DNA from: Colimorpha_A sp900556615
GTDB lineage: Bacteria > Bacillota > Clostridia > Oscillospirales > CAG-272
Assembly (NCBI GenBank): GCA_963598415.1
Contig: CAVBUH010000047.1
Span: 1 to 64,000, forward strand
Length of the DNA stretch: 64,000 nt
Direction of reading: 5' to 3'
Shown here: in pieces, positions 1 to 9,027 of the stretch
How positions within the stretch are numbered: position 1 is the stretch's first letter
How the letters are laid out: each line of letters starts with the position of its first letter
Translations under genes and position numbers: made by a program
The notes under the pieces: model-generated
Seen by the model: the letters and a program-made list of their open reading frames with translations, nothing else
Told to the model about the DNA's origin: nothing
Database searches by the model: none

Positions 1-1032
1 AACCGTAGGCTCCGGAACCATGACGGGCTGAAAACGTCTCTCAAGGGCAGCATCCTTTTCAATATACTGTCGGTATTCATTCAGCGTGGTAGCACCTATA
101 CAGTGAAGCTCTCCGCGCGCAAGCATCGGTTTGAGAAGATTTCCCGCATCCATTGCCCCCTCCGTCTTACCGGCGCCGACGATGGTATGAAGCTCATCTA
201 TAAAGAGAATAATCTTTCCTTCACTTGATTTAATCTCGTTAAGAACCGCCTTCAAACGTTCCTCGAACTCACCTCTGTATTTTGCTCCCGCTATAAGGGC
301 GCCCATATCAAGCGAAAAAATTTCCCGGTCACGAAGATTTTCCGGCACGTCTCCCTTTACAATTCTCTGTGCCAAGCCCTCGGCTATAGCTGTCTTTCCG
401 ACGCCCGGTTCACCGATAAGGCAGGGATTATTTTTAGTTTTTCTCGAAAGGATCCTTATGACGTTTCTTATCTCTTCATCACGTCCGATAACAGGATCAA
501 GCTTCTGCGTTTTAGCAAGCTCTACAAGATTCTGTCCGTATTTTTTCAGAACGTCGTAGGTATCCTCCGGATTCTCATTGTTTACAGAACGATTTCCCCT
601 GACATTTTTTAAAGCGGTAAGAAATCCCTGTGAAGTTACGCCGAAACGGGAGAAAAGCTCTGAAATTTTTCTTTCGGGCTTAGCGATTAATCCGAGCATA
701 AGATGCTCTACCGAAATAAATTCATCTTTCATCTCGGAAGCTTTCCGTTCCGCTTCATTCAGTGCGGCGTCAAGCTCGTTTGACATATACATTCTCTCTC
801 CCCCGCCGCTGATCTTGGGAAATGAGGAAATAAGCGTCTCTGTTTCCGATTTCAAAGAAGTCACGTTAACGCTCATTGCCGAAAGAAGATTGGGAATAAG
901 ACCGTCGGCAGCAGCAATGAGAGAAAAGAGCAAATGTGCCTGCTCAAGCTTCTGATTTCCGTTTTCGAGCGCAACGTTTCGTGCGTCGCGGATTGCCTCA
1001 GCGCTTTTCTGGGTATATTTTTCTATATTCAT
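1..1032 (-). CDS. clpB: ATP-dependent chaperone ClpB, N-terminal part (runs off window)
   Basis: Disaggregase that threads aggregated proteins through a hexameric AAA+ ring with DnaK. The 344 codons present run in frame to base 1, so the remainder lies outside the window. The translation starts MNIEKYTQKSAEAI. A double Clp-N repeat domain covers about residues 1-145, followed by the first AAA+ module with Walker A GEPGVGKT at about 207-214, Walker B ILFIDE at about 275-280 and the arginine-finger region ALERRF near 329. The start ATG at 1032 has an AAAGGTG ribosome site. A CIRCE operator lies about 95 bp upstream, so HrcA control under heat stress is expected. ClpC/ClpA are the alternatives, but the N-domain and NBD1 sequence read as ClpB. 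Confidence 0.93.
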   Translation of the reverse strand, partial: MNIEKYTQKSAEAIRDARNVALENGNQKLEQAHLLFSLIAAADGLIPNLLSAMSVNVTSLKSETETLISSFPKISGGGERMYMSNELDAALNEAERKASEMKDEFISVEHLMLGLIAKPERKISELFSRFGVTSQGFLTALKNVRGNRSVNNENPEDTYDVLKKYGQNLVELAKTQKLDPVIGRDEEIRNVIRILSRKTKNNPCLIGEPGVGKTAIAEGLAQRIVKGDVPENLRDREIFSLDMGALIAGAKYRGEFEERLKAVLNEIKSSEGKIILFIDELHTIVGAGKTEGAMDAGNLLKPMLARGELHCIGATTLNEYRQYIEKDAALERRFQPVMVPEPTV

Positions 1033-1040
1033 ATTATTGA

Positions 1041-1076
1041 TCAACACCTTTCTATCGGAATCATTATTATCATCAT
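1041..1076 (-). CDS. Possible 11-aa leader peptide upstream of clpB
   Basis: Between the CIRCE element and clpB, an AAGGAG box is followed by tandem ATGs and a short frame reading MMIIMIPIERC, ending 8 bases before the clpB ATG. The spacing would allow translational coupling. There is no homology to lean on, and a short ORF after a good ribosome site can occur by chance. Confidence 0.3.
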   Translation of the reverse strand: MMIIMIPIERC

Positions 1077-1127
1077 ACACTCCTTATATGAATTATTTTG
1101 CATATCATTATTAATCAATTGTAAATA

Positions 1128-1154
1128 TTAGCACTCAACTCAATCGAGTGCTAA
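1128..1154. promoter_or_regulatory. CIRCE operator (HrcA site)
   Basis: A perfect 9-bp inverted repeat, TTAGCACTC, nine-base spacer, GAGTGCTAA, matching the CIRCE consensus exactly. It lies in the clpB 5' region (minus), where HrcA would repress transcription until heat or misfolded protein titrates GroEL. The next gene on the plus strand, tdk, is separated from it by a repeat element, so clpB is the likely target. Confidence 0.95.
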
Positions 1155-1219
1155 TATTTATTTACAAAACGGAGTATATTTTTTCTTTTAAATATGATAT
1201 AATATTGATATAATGAATA

Positions 1220-1399
1220 TTAAGGCAACACCGCACAATGCTTGTTGTGCAGTTGCGCCGCCGGATTTTTCATCGGACAATACAAATTGAGGAGGCAGGA
1301 GTCACTCCTTTGCCAACGAAATTTGTGAAGGTTGACGGAATAGATGCAGGCAAATGCGCAATAAAGGCGTTAGCTGTGCACGCGGCGGTATTGCCTTAA
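1220..1399 (+). mobile_element. Family A TTAA-ended MITE-like element, copy A1
   Basis: A 180-bp non-coding element beginning TTAAGGCAACACCGC and ending GCGGTATTGCCTTAA, so its termini are inverted repeats. Near-identical full copies occur at 24033 and 30094 (opposite orientation) and 27449 (same orientation). No transposase frame is present. It sits 38 bp upstream of tdk. Confidence 0.85.
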
Positions 1400-1437
1400 A
1401 AAGCCTTGACAAAAACATTTGAATCGGAGGATATTAA

Positions 1438-2025
1438 GTGGCAAAGCTGTATTTCAAGTATGGAGCCATGGGAAGCTCAAAAACCGCTCAAGCACTGATA
1501 ACAAAATTCAACTATGAAGAACGCGGCATGAATGTATGGCTTATAAAACCGGAAGCAGACACACGGGATGATGTGGGGACAGTAAGATCGAGAATTGGTC
1601 TTTACGCTGCCGCCGATGTAATAAAGACTTCGGACGATATTCTTGCCAATTATCTTTCAAAGTCTCCTGTCGATGTCATTATAGCGGACGAATGTCAATT
1701 TTTCACTCCTCCCCAGATCGACGGTCTGAGGGCCATTGCCGATAACGAGAACATTCCTGTTTTATGTTTCGGGCTTCGCACCGATTTTAAAACCAATCTG
1801 TTTCCCGGAAGCCGTCGGCTTCTCGAAACAGCCGATTCCATAACCGAAATCAAAACAATATGCTCCTGCGGCTCCAAGGCAACCGTCAACGCAAGGCTTG
1901 ATGACAACGGTTATGTGGTAACGGAAGGAGAACAGGTACTTCTCGGCGGCTCTGAACGATATACCGCCATGTGTCACAAATGCTGGAAGAAAGCAATCGC
2001 GGGAAAATATCCCGTTGACCGATAA
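1438..2025 (+). CDS. tdk: Thymidine kinase
   Basis: Salvage enzyme that phosphorylates thymidine to dTMP with ATP. The 195-aa length suits the type II (TK1-like) family. The P-loop GAMGSSKT is at residues 9-16, the DECQFF motif at 84-89 carries the catalytic Glu85, and a zinc-binding lasso is formed by Cys142, Cys144, Cys179 and Cys182. The start is GTG with ATCGGAGG about 8 bases upstream; no ATG fits better. The next gene, deoD, is also nucleoside salvage, 60 bp downstream. Confidence 0.95.
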   Translation: MAKLYFKYGAMGSSKTAQALITKFNYEERGMNVWLIKPEADTRDDVGTVRSRIGLYAAADVIKTSDDILANYLSKSPVDVIIADECQFFTPPQIDGLRAIADNENIPVLCFGLRTDFKTNLFPGSRRLLETADSITEIKTICSCGSKATVNARLDDNGYVVTEGEQVLLGGSERYTAMCHKCWKKAIAGKYPVDR

Positions 2026-2039
2026 AAACAAAAATCATT

Positions 2040-2073
2040 TCAGCACTCTCGCTGTTAGTGTGCTGATTTCTAA
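2040..2073 (+). terminator. Weak hairpin between tdk and deoD
   Basis: TCAGCAC pairs with GTGCTGA across a 13-base loop, followed by TTTCT. It could attenuate readthrough from tdk into deoD, but the stem is short and the T-run poor. Confidence 0.35.
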
Positions 2074-2085
2074 AGGAGCAATATT

Positions 2086-2811
2086 ATGTCAGAATTAAAA
2101 TACCCTACCCCTCATATAAACGCCCACCCGGAAGATATTGCCGAAACCGTTCTTATGCCCGGTGATCCTCAGCGCGCTGAGTTTGTTGCAAAAAATTTTC
2201 TTCAAGATGCAAAGCTGTTCAATAATGTAAGGGGTGTACAGGGCTACACCGGAATCTACAAGGAAAAGAGAATATCCGTCATGGCAAGCGGAATGGGTAT
2301 GCCCTCCATCGGCATATACAGCTATGAGCTTTTCAACTTTTTCGGTGTGAACAATATAATAAGAATAGGATCTGCCGGCGCCATGAGCGAAAAACTGAAG
2401 CTGCGCGATATCGTTCTCGCAATGGGAGCCTGCACCAATTCCGCTTTCGCCGCACAATATCATCTTCCCGGTACATTTGCCCCTATCGCCTCTTATTCCC
2501 TGCTCAGAACCGCAGAACAAACTGCCTTTGACAATGGAATCACGCCTTTTATCGGCAATGTGCTGTCTTCGGATACCTTCTACGACGACGATCCCACAGC
2601 CAACGCCAAATGGCGCAGACTCGGTGTACTTGCCGTTGAAATGGAAGCCGCCGCTCTCTATATGAATGCTGCCAGAGCAGGCAAAAATGCTCTCGCTGTT
2701 CTTACCGTATCAGATCATCTTATAACGGGAGAAAGCACAACCGCCGAGGAGAGACGCTCCACCTTTACAGAAATGGTAAGTCTCGCGCTTGAAACCGCTA
2801 TTAAGCTCTGA
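2086..2811 (+). CDS. deoD: Purine-nucleoside phosphorylase, DeoD type
   Basis: Reversibly cleaves purine (deoxy)ribonucleosides with phosphate to base plus (deoxy)ribose-1-phosphate in the cytoplasm. At 241 aa it has the size of the hexameric E. coli-type enzymes. Visible family motifs are TPHINAH at the N-terminus, the phosphate-binding MPGDPQRA near residue 24, RIGSAGAM in the middle, the substrate-binding VEMEAAALY near 185 and the catalytic VSDH around 209. AAAGGAG precedes the ATG. It follows tdk, forming a small nucleoside-salvage pair. Confidence 0.95.
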   Translation: MSELKYPTPHINAHPEDIAETVLMPGDPQRAEFVAKNFLQDAKLFNNVRGVQGYTGIYKEKRISVMASGMGMPSIGIYSYELFNFFGVNNIIRIGSAGAMSEKLKLRDIVLAMGACTNSAFAAQYHLPGTFAPIASYSLLRTAEQTAFDNGITPFIGNVLSSDTFYDDDPTANAKWRRLGVLAVEMEAAALYMNAARAGKNALAVLTVSDHLITGESTTAEERRSTFTEMVSLALETAIKL

Positions 2812-2867
2812 ATCTTATCAATATAATAATAGCAATAATATAGAACTTTTCTCCGTTCGGTCTTGAC

Positions 2868-2939
2868 GGTAAACAGAATATATAATATAATAATATGGTA
2901 AACAGATTATATAATATAATATAATAATATTATTATATC
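2868..2939. repeat. AT-rich tandem direct repeat
   Basis: Two units starting GGTAAACAG (2868 and 2897), each followed by runs of TATAATA, then a further palindromic AT tract. Several TATAAT-like boxes fall inside, one about 16 bases after a TTGACG, but no gene starts directly downstream. Confidence 0.7.
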
Positions 2940-2975
2940 AAAGCAGACAAAATCAATTCGTGGCTTTTGCCCTCA

Positions 2976-3008
2976 TTCTGGGCGCTTTTTTTCAAAAAGC
3001 GCCCAGAA
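2976..3008. other. Perfect 15-bp hairpin without T-tract
   Basis: TTCTGGGCGCTTTTT and its exact complement flank a 3-base loop. Neither strand has a T-run after the stem, so it is not a standard intrinsic terminator. It could still end the deoD transcript or be a small structured relic. Confidence 0.6.
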
Positions 3009-3053
3009 AACTCACAAAACCTTTGAAATAAAGAATTATTATAGGTGAAAAGC

Positions 3054-3167
3054 TTAAGGCAACACCGCCGGTTTCACGGTTTGCACCTTGACGTCATAGC
3101 TGCTTTTCCATATTCCGTCATACTTCAAAAATTTCGTCGCGGAGAAGTCACTCTTGTTTTCTCAATT
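3054..3167 (-). mobile_element. Family A element, truncated copy
   Basis: Starts TTAAGGCAACACCGCC and matches the reverse-orientation copies at 24033 and 30094 as far as the CCGTCATACTT and AATTTCGTCG segments and the TTCTCAATT block, then diverges. The other terminus is missing, so it is a decayed copy. Confidence 0.7.
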
Positions 3168-3524
3168 ATATTATGATTGCGTATCTATACCGTCAGAATT
3201 GTACGGTATTTGTCTCAAACGGGACACAGAGAGGAACCCTCTTGAAACGCTTTGCTCTTTGCCTGTGCCGAAATCAGAGTTTTCGAATCATTTTTCTTTC
3301 GATTCTTTCTTAATAAATAAACTAAAGAATCGAAGAATAGAACGAAGTCCTGCGCTATGCTTTTGTTCGCTTCTTATTATTTTTTTCCTCTCTTTACAGG
3401 ATTCACAAAAAATTTAATTGAATTGTTTAATTCCTGTTTTTCGCTTCAGTTTCGATATATCATGATTTTCTTTATATCAATTCGAAAAAATAAACCGTAA
3501 CAAACAACAAACGCAGGAGAGATT
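3168..3524. other. Intergenic stretch, no gene seen
   Basis: AT-rich sequence between the truncated repeat and the glycosylase gene. One 87-codon frame overlaps its left part but has no ribosome site or recognisable motif. A CGCAGGAGAG ribosome site for the next gene lies at its right edge. Confidence 0.6.
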
Positions 3525-4376
3525 ATGGACAGCAAAAAATCCTATACCTTTCAACGCCCGGAGTATTTTGACCTGAACCAGATATTTGATTGCGGACAAT
3601 GCTTTCGCTTTGAAAAGTGTGATGAAAAAGAAAATCTTTTTGAGGGAATCGCTTACGGAAAATATATTTCTATCGCTCAAACCGTCTCCTCCATAACGAT
3701 TACCGGAACAGACGCCGCGGAATTCGATAGAGTGTGGAAGCATTATTTTGCCATTGATGAAAGTTACATAGGCATCAGAGACAATATTACAAAGCACCTT
3801 CCCAATGACGCCACAATCCGGTCGGCAATGGAAAAAGGAAAGGGTATCCGCATTCTCCGCCAAGAACCATGGGAAACGGTCTGCTCGTTTATCATCTCTC
3901 AGAATAATAACATACCCCGAATTAAGAAAATAATTTCCGCACTGTCAGAAGCGTTTGGTGAAAAAATATTATACGGAAATAAAATATATTACGCTTTCCC
4001 TACCGCAGAATCTCTTTATGAGGCAGGAGAAGAAAAAATTTTTGCCCTGAAAACCGGTTTTCGTGCAGGCTATCTTTATGACGCCGCAAAAAAAGTTGTT
4101 ACCGGCGAGCTTAATCTCGATAGGCTTTCCCTGTACGATACCGATGAGCTTATCCAAAGTCTCATGTCGGTGAAAGGAATCGGTCCGAAGGTTGCCGCAT
4201 GTACAGCACTTTTCGGCTTCGGGAAAAATGATGCTTTTCCCATAGATGTCTGGATGAAAAAGGTGATTTCAAAATATTATCCCGGCGGGCTCAACAGATC
4301 TGACCTCGGAGAATACGCCGGAATTGCACAGCAATATCTATTTTACTATGAAAGGTTTCAGGTTGAAAAAACATAG
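3525..4376 (+). CDS. ogg: 8-oxoguanine DNA glycosylase/AP lyase, OGG1 type
   Basis: Bifunctional base-excision repair enzyme removing oxidised guanine and nicking the abasic site. The N-terminal OGG domain (FDLNQIFDCGQCFRF, about residues 14-28) is followed by the helix-hairpin-helix fold. The hairpin VKGIGPKVA carries the candidate Schiff-base lysine Lys222, and PIDVW carries the candidate catalytic Asp241. Their 19-residue spacing equals that of Lys249/Asp268 in human OGG1. At 283 aa it matches the compact clostridial OGG enzymes. GCAGGAGAG precedes the ATG, and the CDF transporter starts two bases after its stop. Confidence 0.9.
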   Translation: MDSKKSYTFQRPEYFDLNQIFDCGQCFRFEKCDEKENLFEGIAYGKYISIAQTVSSITITGTDAAEFDRVWKHYFAIDESYIGIRDNITKHLPNDATIRSAMEKGKGIRILRQEPWETVCSFIISQNNNIPRIKKIISALSEAFGEKILYGNKIYYAFPTAESLYEAGEEKIFALKTGFRAGYLYDAAKKVVTGELNLDRLSLYDTDELIQSLMSVKGIGPKVAACTALFGFGKNDAFPIDVWMKKVISKYYPGGLNRSDLGEYAGIAQQYLFYYERFQVEKT

Positions 4377-4378
4377 TT

Positions 4379-5548
4379 ATGATATCTTTGCTTTCAAAAA
4401 AATTTATTAAAAACAGTGACGATTTCTCCTCTCCCGCTGTGAGACGCGCTTACGGAATACTTTGCGGCGCTGTCGGTATATTTTTCAATATACTCCTTTG
4501 CTGTTTAAAGTTTATTGCCGCTTCGATCACAGGCTCAGTATCGATAGCCGCCGACGCCCTGAACAATCTTTCCGACGCAGGCTCTTCTGTCGTTACTCTG
4601 ATCGGATTTCGTCTTGCCGGACAAAAACCGGATCATTCTCATCCCTTCGGTCACGGAAGAATCGAGTATATTTCCGGTTTTATTGTATCCGTAATCATAA
4701 TACTTATGGGAATCGAACTCGGAAAAACCTCCGTGGAAAAGATATCTTCCGGAGCTTCGGCGGAGTTCAGTCTGATTTCAGTCATAATTCTCATAACGGC
4801 AATCCTTGTTAAGCTCTATATGTATTTCTACAATGCAGGAATCGCGAAAAAAATTGATTCCGCAGCTATGAAAGCAACAGCTGCCGACAGCTTCAGCGAC
4901 TGTGTTGCTACCGGAGCCGTTCTTATCTGTACGGTAATATCAAAATTTACCTCCGCCCCCATCGACGGCTGGTGCGGAATAGCCGTTTCTCTGTTCATAC
5001 TGTATTCTGGTATCAATACTGCAAAAGATACCCTGAATCCTCTTCTCGGAACGCCGCCCGACGCTGAGTTTGTCAATAAAATACACGGGATTGTCATGTC
5101 CTATCCTGAGATAAGCGGAATGCATGATCTTATCGTGCATAACTACGGCCCCGGAAGAGTAATGATATCCCTTCATGCAGAGGTACCGCAGTCGGTTAAT
5201 ATACTGCAAATTCACGATACAATCGATAATATTGAACATCAGCTTGCCACAGAATTAAAATGCGACGCCGTTATACATATGGATCCCATCGCCACAAGCG
5301 ACGAACTGACAATTTCAACCCGAGAAAAGGTATCGGAGCTTGCCCGCGCGCTTGATCCGTCGATAACCATTCACGACTTCAGAATGGTTATCGGTCAAAC
5401 CCATACAAATCTAATATTTGACATGGTAATTCCTTTTAACTTTCGTCTCACCGACGATGAAATTAAAGAAGAACTATCCAGACTTGTTAAAATAATTTCC
5501 CCTGACTACCGAGTGGTAATCAATATCGATAAATCATATACAAACTGA
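4379..5548 (+). CDS. Cation diffusion facilitator (CDF) family divalent metal transporter
   Basis: Proton-coupled efflux pump for divalent metals in the cytoplasmic membrane. The 389-aa chain shows the CDF order: six predicted membrane helices (about residues 25-220), with the metal-site signature DALNNLSDAG on helix 2, the DHSHPFGHGR loop after it and the second-half motif ADSFSDC near 165, then a cytoplasmic dimerisation domain to the C-terminus. This architecture resembles MamB/YiiP-type CDFs with an extended tail. The metal cannot be assigned; Mn, Zn and Fe are all possible. The start lies two bases after the ogg stop, suggesting cotranscription. Confidence 0.88.
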   Translation: MISLLSKKFIKNSDDFSSPAVRRAYGILCGAVGIFFNILLCCLKFIAASITGSVSIAADALNNLSDAGSSVVTLIGFRLAGQKPDHSHPFGHGRIEYISGFIVSVIIILMGIELGKTSVEKISSGASAEFSLISVIILITAILVKLYMYFYNAGIAKKIDSAAMKATAADSFSDCVATGAVLICTVISKFTSAPIDGWCGIAVSLFILYSGINTAKDTLNPLLGTPPDAEFVNKIHGIVMSYPEISGMHDLIVHNYGPGRVMISLHAEVPQSVNILQIHDTIDNIEHQLATELKCDAVIHMDPIATSDELTISTREKVSELARALDPSITIHDFRMVIGQTHTNLIFDMVIPFNFRLTDDEIKEELSRLVKIISPDYRVVINIDKSYTN

Positions 5549-5563
5549 AAGGAATAAAATGAA

Positions 5564-5935
5564 ATGGATTTCTGGAACGATCTTTCCAAAACAATATACA
5601 ATGCTGCCGATTATACAGTAAAAGGCACTGAAAAGCTGACCGGCATTGCAAAATTAAAATACAAAATAAATGCTCTTAAAACCAAACTTGATCTATATTA
5701 CAAAAGCATTGGAGAATTAAAATATTCCGAGCATCACGGGGAAAACGTCACCGATGATATGTACGCCAGCCTTTTTGCACAGATAGAAAAGCTTACCTCC
5801 GAATTAAAGGCTTTGGAAAAACAGCTTGCCGATCTGCGCGATTACGCTGCCTGCTCCCAATGCGGATATCGCGTCCAGCGCGGACTTGCATTCTGCCCTA
5901 AATGCGGAGAAAAGCTTCCAAACGAAAACAAGTGA
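5564..5935 (+). CDS. Small coiled-coil protein with C-terminal zinc ribbon
   Basis: A 123-aa protein of unknown role. Residues about 25-95 are rich in Lys, Leu and Glu in a heptad-like pattern, and the C-terminus is a zinc ribbon with CSQCGYR and CPKCGEKL knuckles (about 98-118). No signal peptide or membrane segment is visible. AAAGGAAT lies about 12 bases ahead of the ATG. It sits between the CDF transporter and the ABC-F ATPase in one direction, so a shared transcript is likely. Similar ribbon proteins are usually annotated as hypothetical. Confidence 0.7.
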   Translation: MDFWNDLSKTIYNAADYTVKGTEKLTGIAKLKYKINALKTKLDLYYKSIGELKYSEHHGENVTDDMYASLFAQIEKLTSELKALEKQLADLRDYAACSQCGYRVQRGLAFCPKCGEKLPNENK

Positions 5936-5965
5936 CTTTTTATTCTGAAACGGAACTTTCTGAAA

Positions 5966-7867
5966 ATGATTTCTGTAAACTGTGAAAATTTATGCCTGTC
6001 ATTTGGCGCCGATACGATACTTGAAAATATAGCCTTCGCTCTCAACGAGGGTGACAAACTCGGTATCATCGGCGTTAATGGCGCCGGTAAATCCTCACTT
6101 TTTGCGATGATAACCGGTAAATATCAGCCTACCTCCGGTGAAATATTTGTTGCAAAGGGAAAAAGCATCGGAATACTTGAGCAAAACATCGAATACGAAG
6201 CCTCCTGTTCTATTCTGGAAGAAGTATATAATACTTTCTCCGATCTGCTGTCTCTGGAAAAGGAGCTTGAAGTTCTCAGGGAGAGAGCCGAGAAAAGCGG
6301 CGGCGAAGAGGACGCTAAACGCTTCTCAGACTGTCAGGAAAAATTCACATCGGAAGGCGGATATGAATTTCGAGGGCGCTCCAAAGGAATCCTGAAAAAG
6401 CTTTCTTTGCCTGAAGAGCTTTGGGACAAGCCCGTTTCTTCTCTCAGCGGCGGACAAAAAACCCGCCTTTCCCTCGCTTGTCTGCTTCTCCGCGATCCTG
6501 ATATCATTCTTTTAGACGAGCCCACAAACCATCTTGACACCGAAGCTCTTTTCTGGCTTGAGAGTTATCTGAAAACAAGTAAAAAAACGATACTTGTCAT
6601 TTCCCACGACCGTTATTTTCTTGACTCCGTCGCAAATAAAATTCTTGAAATCGAAAACAAAAAATCCCGTATTTTCAACGGAAACTATACGGCTTATGTA
6701 AAGCAAAAAGCGATCGACCGAGATATTCAGGAAAAGCACTACAATAATCAGCAAAAAGAAATAAAACGAATAGAAGCCTATATCGAACAGCAGAAACAAT
6801 GGAATCGCGAGCGTAATATCATCGCTGCCGAAAGCCGTCAAAAGCTCCTCGATAAAATGGAACGTATTGATAAACCGGAAGCACTTCCCGATAAGATCAG
6901 AATGACCTTTGAGAAATCGGAAGAGAGTGGAAACGACGTTATGACGGTGAGCGGATTGGCAAAAGGATATCCTGGGAAGCCACTTTTTGACTCTCTCTCG
7001 TTCGATGTCAAAAAGCATGACCGCCTTTTTATTTGCGGTCAAAACGGATGCGGAAAATCCACACTCATTAAGATTCTTGCAGGACGTCTTTCTGCCGATA
7101 AGGGATTTGCAGCAAGAGGGTATAATGTAAAAATCGGTTATTATGATCAGGAAAATCAAGACCTTCATCCGGAAAATACGGTTCTTGACGAAATTTGGAA
7201 CGCATATCCATCTATGACGGAAACAACGGTAAGAAGCGCGCTTGCTCTCTTTCTGTTCAAGGGTGACGATATTTTCAAAAAGGTATCGGTTCTCAGCGGT
7301 GGCGAAAAAGCAAGACTCACGCTTGCGCGGCTTATGCTCTCTAAAATGAATCTTCTGATTCTGGACGAGCCCACAAATCATTTGGATATTAACTCACGCG
7401 AGGTTTTAGAGGATGCTCTTACCGCCTTTGAAGGAACGATAATCGCGGTATCACACGACAGATACTTCATTAATAAACTCGCTACCAGAATACTCGACTT
7501 CGGCGCAGAAAGCAACTGTCACTTATTTGCTTTTGAAGGAAGCTATAATCAGTATATTGAATACAAGAAAAAATATCTCTCAAAACCGGAAAACGATAAA
7601 AAAGAGACCACCATTACCACCTCAAAAGAGCAATATCTCAATACGAAACGTGAAATGGCGGAACACAGAAAATCGGAACGTTTATTAAGAAATCTGAAGG
7701 AGGATATCGGTATCACTGAAAAACAAATTTCCGAGGTAAACGAGGAAATCAATACCAGCGACGCTTATAACCATATACACCTTGCGGCGCTTGAGAAGAA
7801 ACTCACAGAGCTTGAGGACAAGCTTCTTTCTCTCTATGAAAAGCTTGATGTATTGGAAGGTTTATAG
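5966..7867 (+). CDS. ABC-F family ATPase (translation factor / ribosome protection type)
   Basis: Soluble protein with two ABC ATPase domains and no membrane segment; ABC-F members bind the ribosomal E site and modulate translation or displace antibiotics. The first ATPase has Walker A GVNGAGKSS near residue 39 and SSLSGGQ near 160. A Lys/Glu/Gln-rich linker follows (about 240-310). The second ATPase has GQNGCGKST near 357 and SVLSGGE near 443, each with LLDEPTNHLD or LILDEPTNHLD. The C-terminus (about 530-633) is a charged coiled coil as in YdiF/Uup. At 633 aa it fits YdiF/YfmR-like housekeeping members better than short Vga/Lsa resistance types, though resistance cannot be excluded. Confidence 0.9.
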   Translation: MISVNCENLCLSFGADTILENIAFALNEGDKLGIIGVNGAGKSSLFAMITGKYQPTSGEIFVAKGKSIGILEQNIEYEASCSILEEVYNTFSDLLSLEKELEVLRERAEKSGGEEDAKRFSDCQEKFTSEGGYEFRGRSKGILKKLSLPEELWDKPVSSLSGGQKTRLSLACLLLRDPDIILLDEPTNHLDTEALFWLESYLKTSKKTILVISHDRYFLDSVANKILEIENKKSRIFNGNYTAYVKQKAIDRDIQEKHYNNQQKEIKRIEAYIEQQKQWNRERNIIAAESRQKLLDKMERIDKPEALPDKIRMTFEKSEESGNDVMTVSGLAKGYPGKPLFDSLSFDVKKHDRLFICGQNGCGKSTLIKILAGRLSADKGFAARGYNVKIGYYDQENQDLHPENTVLDEIWNAYPSMTETTVRSALALFLFKGDDIFKKVSVLSGGEKARLTLARLMLSKMNLLILDEPTNHLDINSREVLEDALTAFEGTIIAVSHDRYFINKLATRILDFGAESNCHLFAFEGSYNQYIEYKKKYLSKPENDKKETTITTSKEQYLNTKREMAEHRKSERLLRNLKEDIGITEKQISEVNEEINTSDAYNHIHLAALEKKLTELEDKLLSLYEKLDVLEGL

Positions 7868-8055
7868 TATACATATAAATTGAATTGCTCCCTTTTTATG
7901 AAAATCTGATAAGAATAATATCCTTTTGTCGTGTTACGATACTTTTTGATTTTATCAGCGATAACATTATTCTGATATGACTTAGGTGTTTTTTCTGTTC
8001 TTTGCAATTTTAATCTATGCGTTGTGCGAGAATATCGATCAATATTTGAATAATA

Positions 8056-8084
8056 TTGACAAATCAATACGCATATGCTATAAT
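8056..8084 (+). promoter_or_regulatory. Sigma-A promoter of the mntP riboswitch
   Basis: TTGACA (8056-8061), exactly 17 bases, TATAAT (8079-8084). Transcription should start near 8091, at the beginning of the riboswitch. Confidence 0.85.
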
Positions 8085-8090
8085 ACATAG

Positions 8091-8206
8091 ATAAGGGAGT
8101 AGCCGGCGCAAATGCGTTGCCCTATCAACATTCTGAGATTTTCTCTGGTTGGGTATGAAACGGCGAGACTTATCTGCATGTTTTGGCAGATAAGTCTATT
8201 TTTTAT
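8091..8206 (+). promoter_or_regulatory. yybP-ykoY manganese riboswitch with terminator
   Basis: The leader begins AAGGGAGTAGC and contains the conserved yybP-ykoY junction segments followed by TTGGGTATGAAACGGCGAGAC. It ends in a strong intrinsic terminator: AGACTTATCTGC (8166-8177) pairs with GCAGATAAGTCT (8186-8197), then a T-run. In this class Mn2+ binding stabilises antitermination, allowing expression of the efflux pump MntP directly downstream. The matching gene strengthens the call. Confidence 0.85.
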
Positions 8207-8248
8207 CTCCCGAAATCTTATCAGTAAAGAAGCAAGGATATAATTTTT

Positions 8249-8809
8249 ATGGATATTGGGGAACTCTTTACAATTGCGATATGTCTTTCTATGGACGCCT
8301 TTGCCGTGTCAGTCTGTAAAGGACTTTCTATAAAAAAAATCACCCTCCGCCATTGCTTGACCGCAGGATTCTATTTCGGTATATTTCAGGCGCTAATGCC
8401 GTTTATCGGCTACTTGCTCGCAAGCACTGTCGCCGCCAAAATTACCGATTATTCCTTTTATATTGCCTTTTTTCTTCTTTTGACAATCGGTGTGAATATG
8501 ATCAGAGAAGCAATAAAAGGAGATGAAGAATGCACAGATGGTTCAATGTCCTTTAAAGCCATGGCTCCTCTCGCTGTCGCAACGAGCATTGACGCTCTTG
8601 CTGTCGGCGTGTCCTTCGCTCTTGTAAGCGTAAATATTATACCGGCAATCTCTCTTATCGGCATTACCACCTTCTTAATATCAGCGCTCGGAGTAAGAAT
8701 AGGAAATCTTGTCGGTGAAAAATTTCAAAAAATAGCTTCCATCATAGGAGGTTCCATTCTTATACTGATTGGTGTCAAAATCCTTCTTGAAGGGTTAGGT
8801 ATAATGTAG
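8249..8809 (+). CDS. mntP: Manganese efflux pump MntP
   Basis: Membrane exporter protecting against Mn2+ excess. The 186-aa chain has six predicted helices arranged as two related halves, each with the family's acidic motif: SMDAFAVSVCKG near residue 12 and SIDALAVGVSFA near 115, where the Asp residues are required in characterised MntP. AAGGATA precedes the ATG. It is controlled by the yybP-ykoY riboswitch just upstream and appears monocistronic. Confidence 0.93.
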   Translation: MDIGELFTIAICLSMDAFAVSVCKGLSIKKITLRHCLTAGFYFGIFQALMPFIGYLLASTVAAKITDYSFYIAFFLLLTIGVNMIREAIKGDEECTDGSMSFKAMAPLAVATSIDALAVGVSFALVSVNIIPAISLIGITTFLISALGVRIGNLVGEKFQKIASIIGGSILILIGVKILLEGLGIM

Positions 8810-9027
8810 CAAAAAGCAGAAACGATAAAAGAGATAAAAAACGGACAAATTACCGAATCTGACTTCTCGCCATAATCCGCCTTTCCTCAGCATCATAATA
8901 CTATAAACAATCCCCAAAGCACAGAAAGAACATTTTCTGACTTCCCGATATGCCATCTTGGATAAAGAAATTGTCATTTTATAATGGTTTCCAAAAGCCG
9001 AAAATCGCAAAGAACCTCTGTTTATCT

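Noticed and set aside
2868..2939. Replication origin or DnaA-box cluster in the AT-rich repeat
   Set aside because: No DnaA-box-like TTATCCACA motifs and no dnaA/dnaN context.
6512..7381. 289-codon minus frame inside the ABC-F gene
   Set aside because: Lies fully within the ABC-F coding region, no start signals, no family features.
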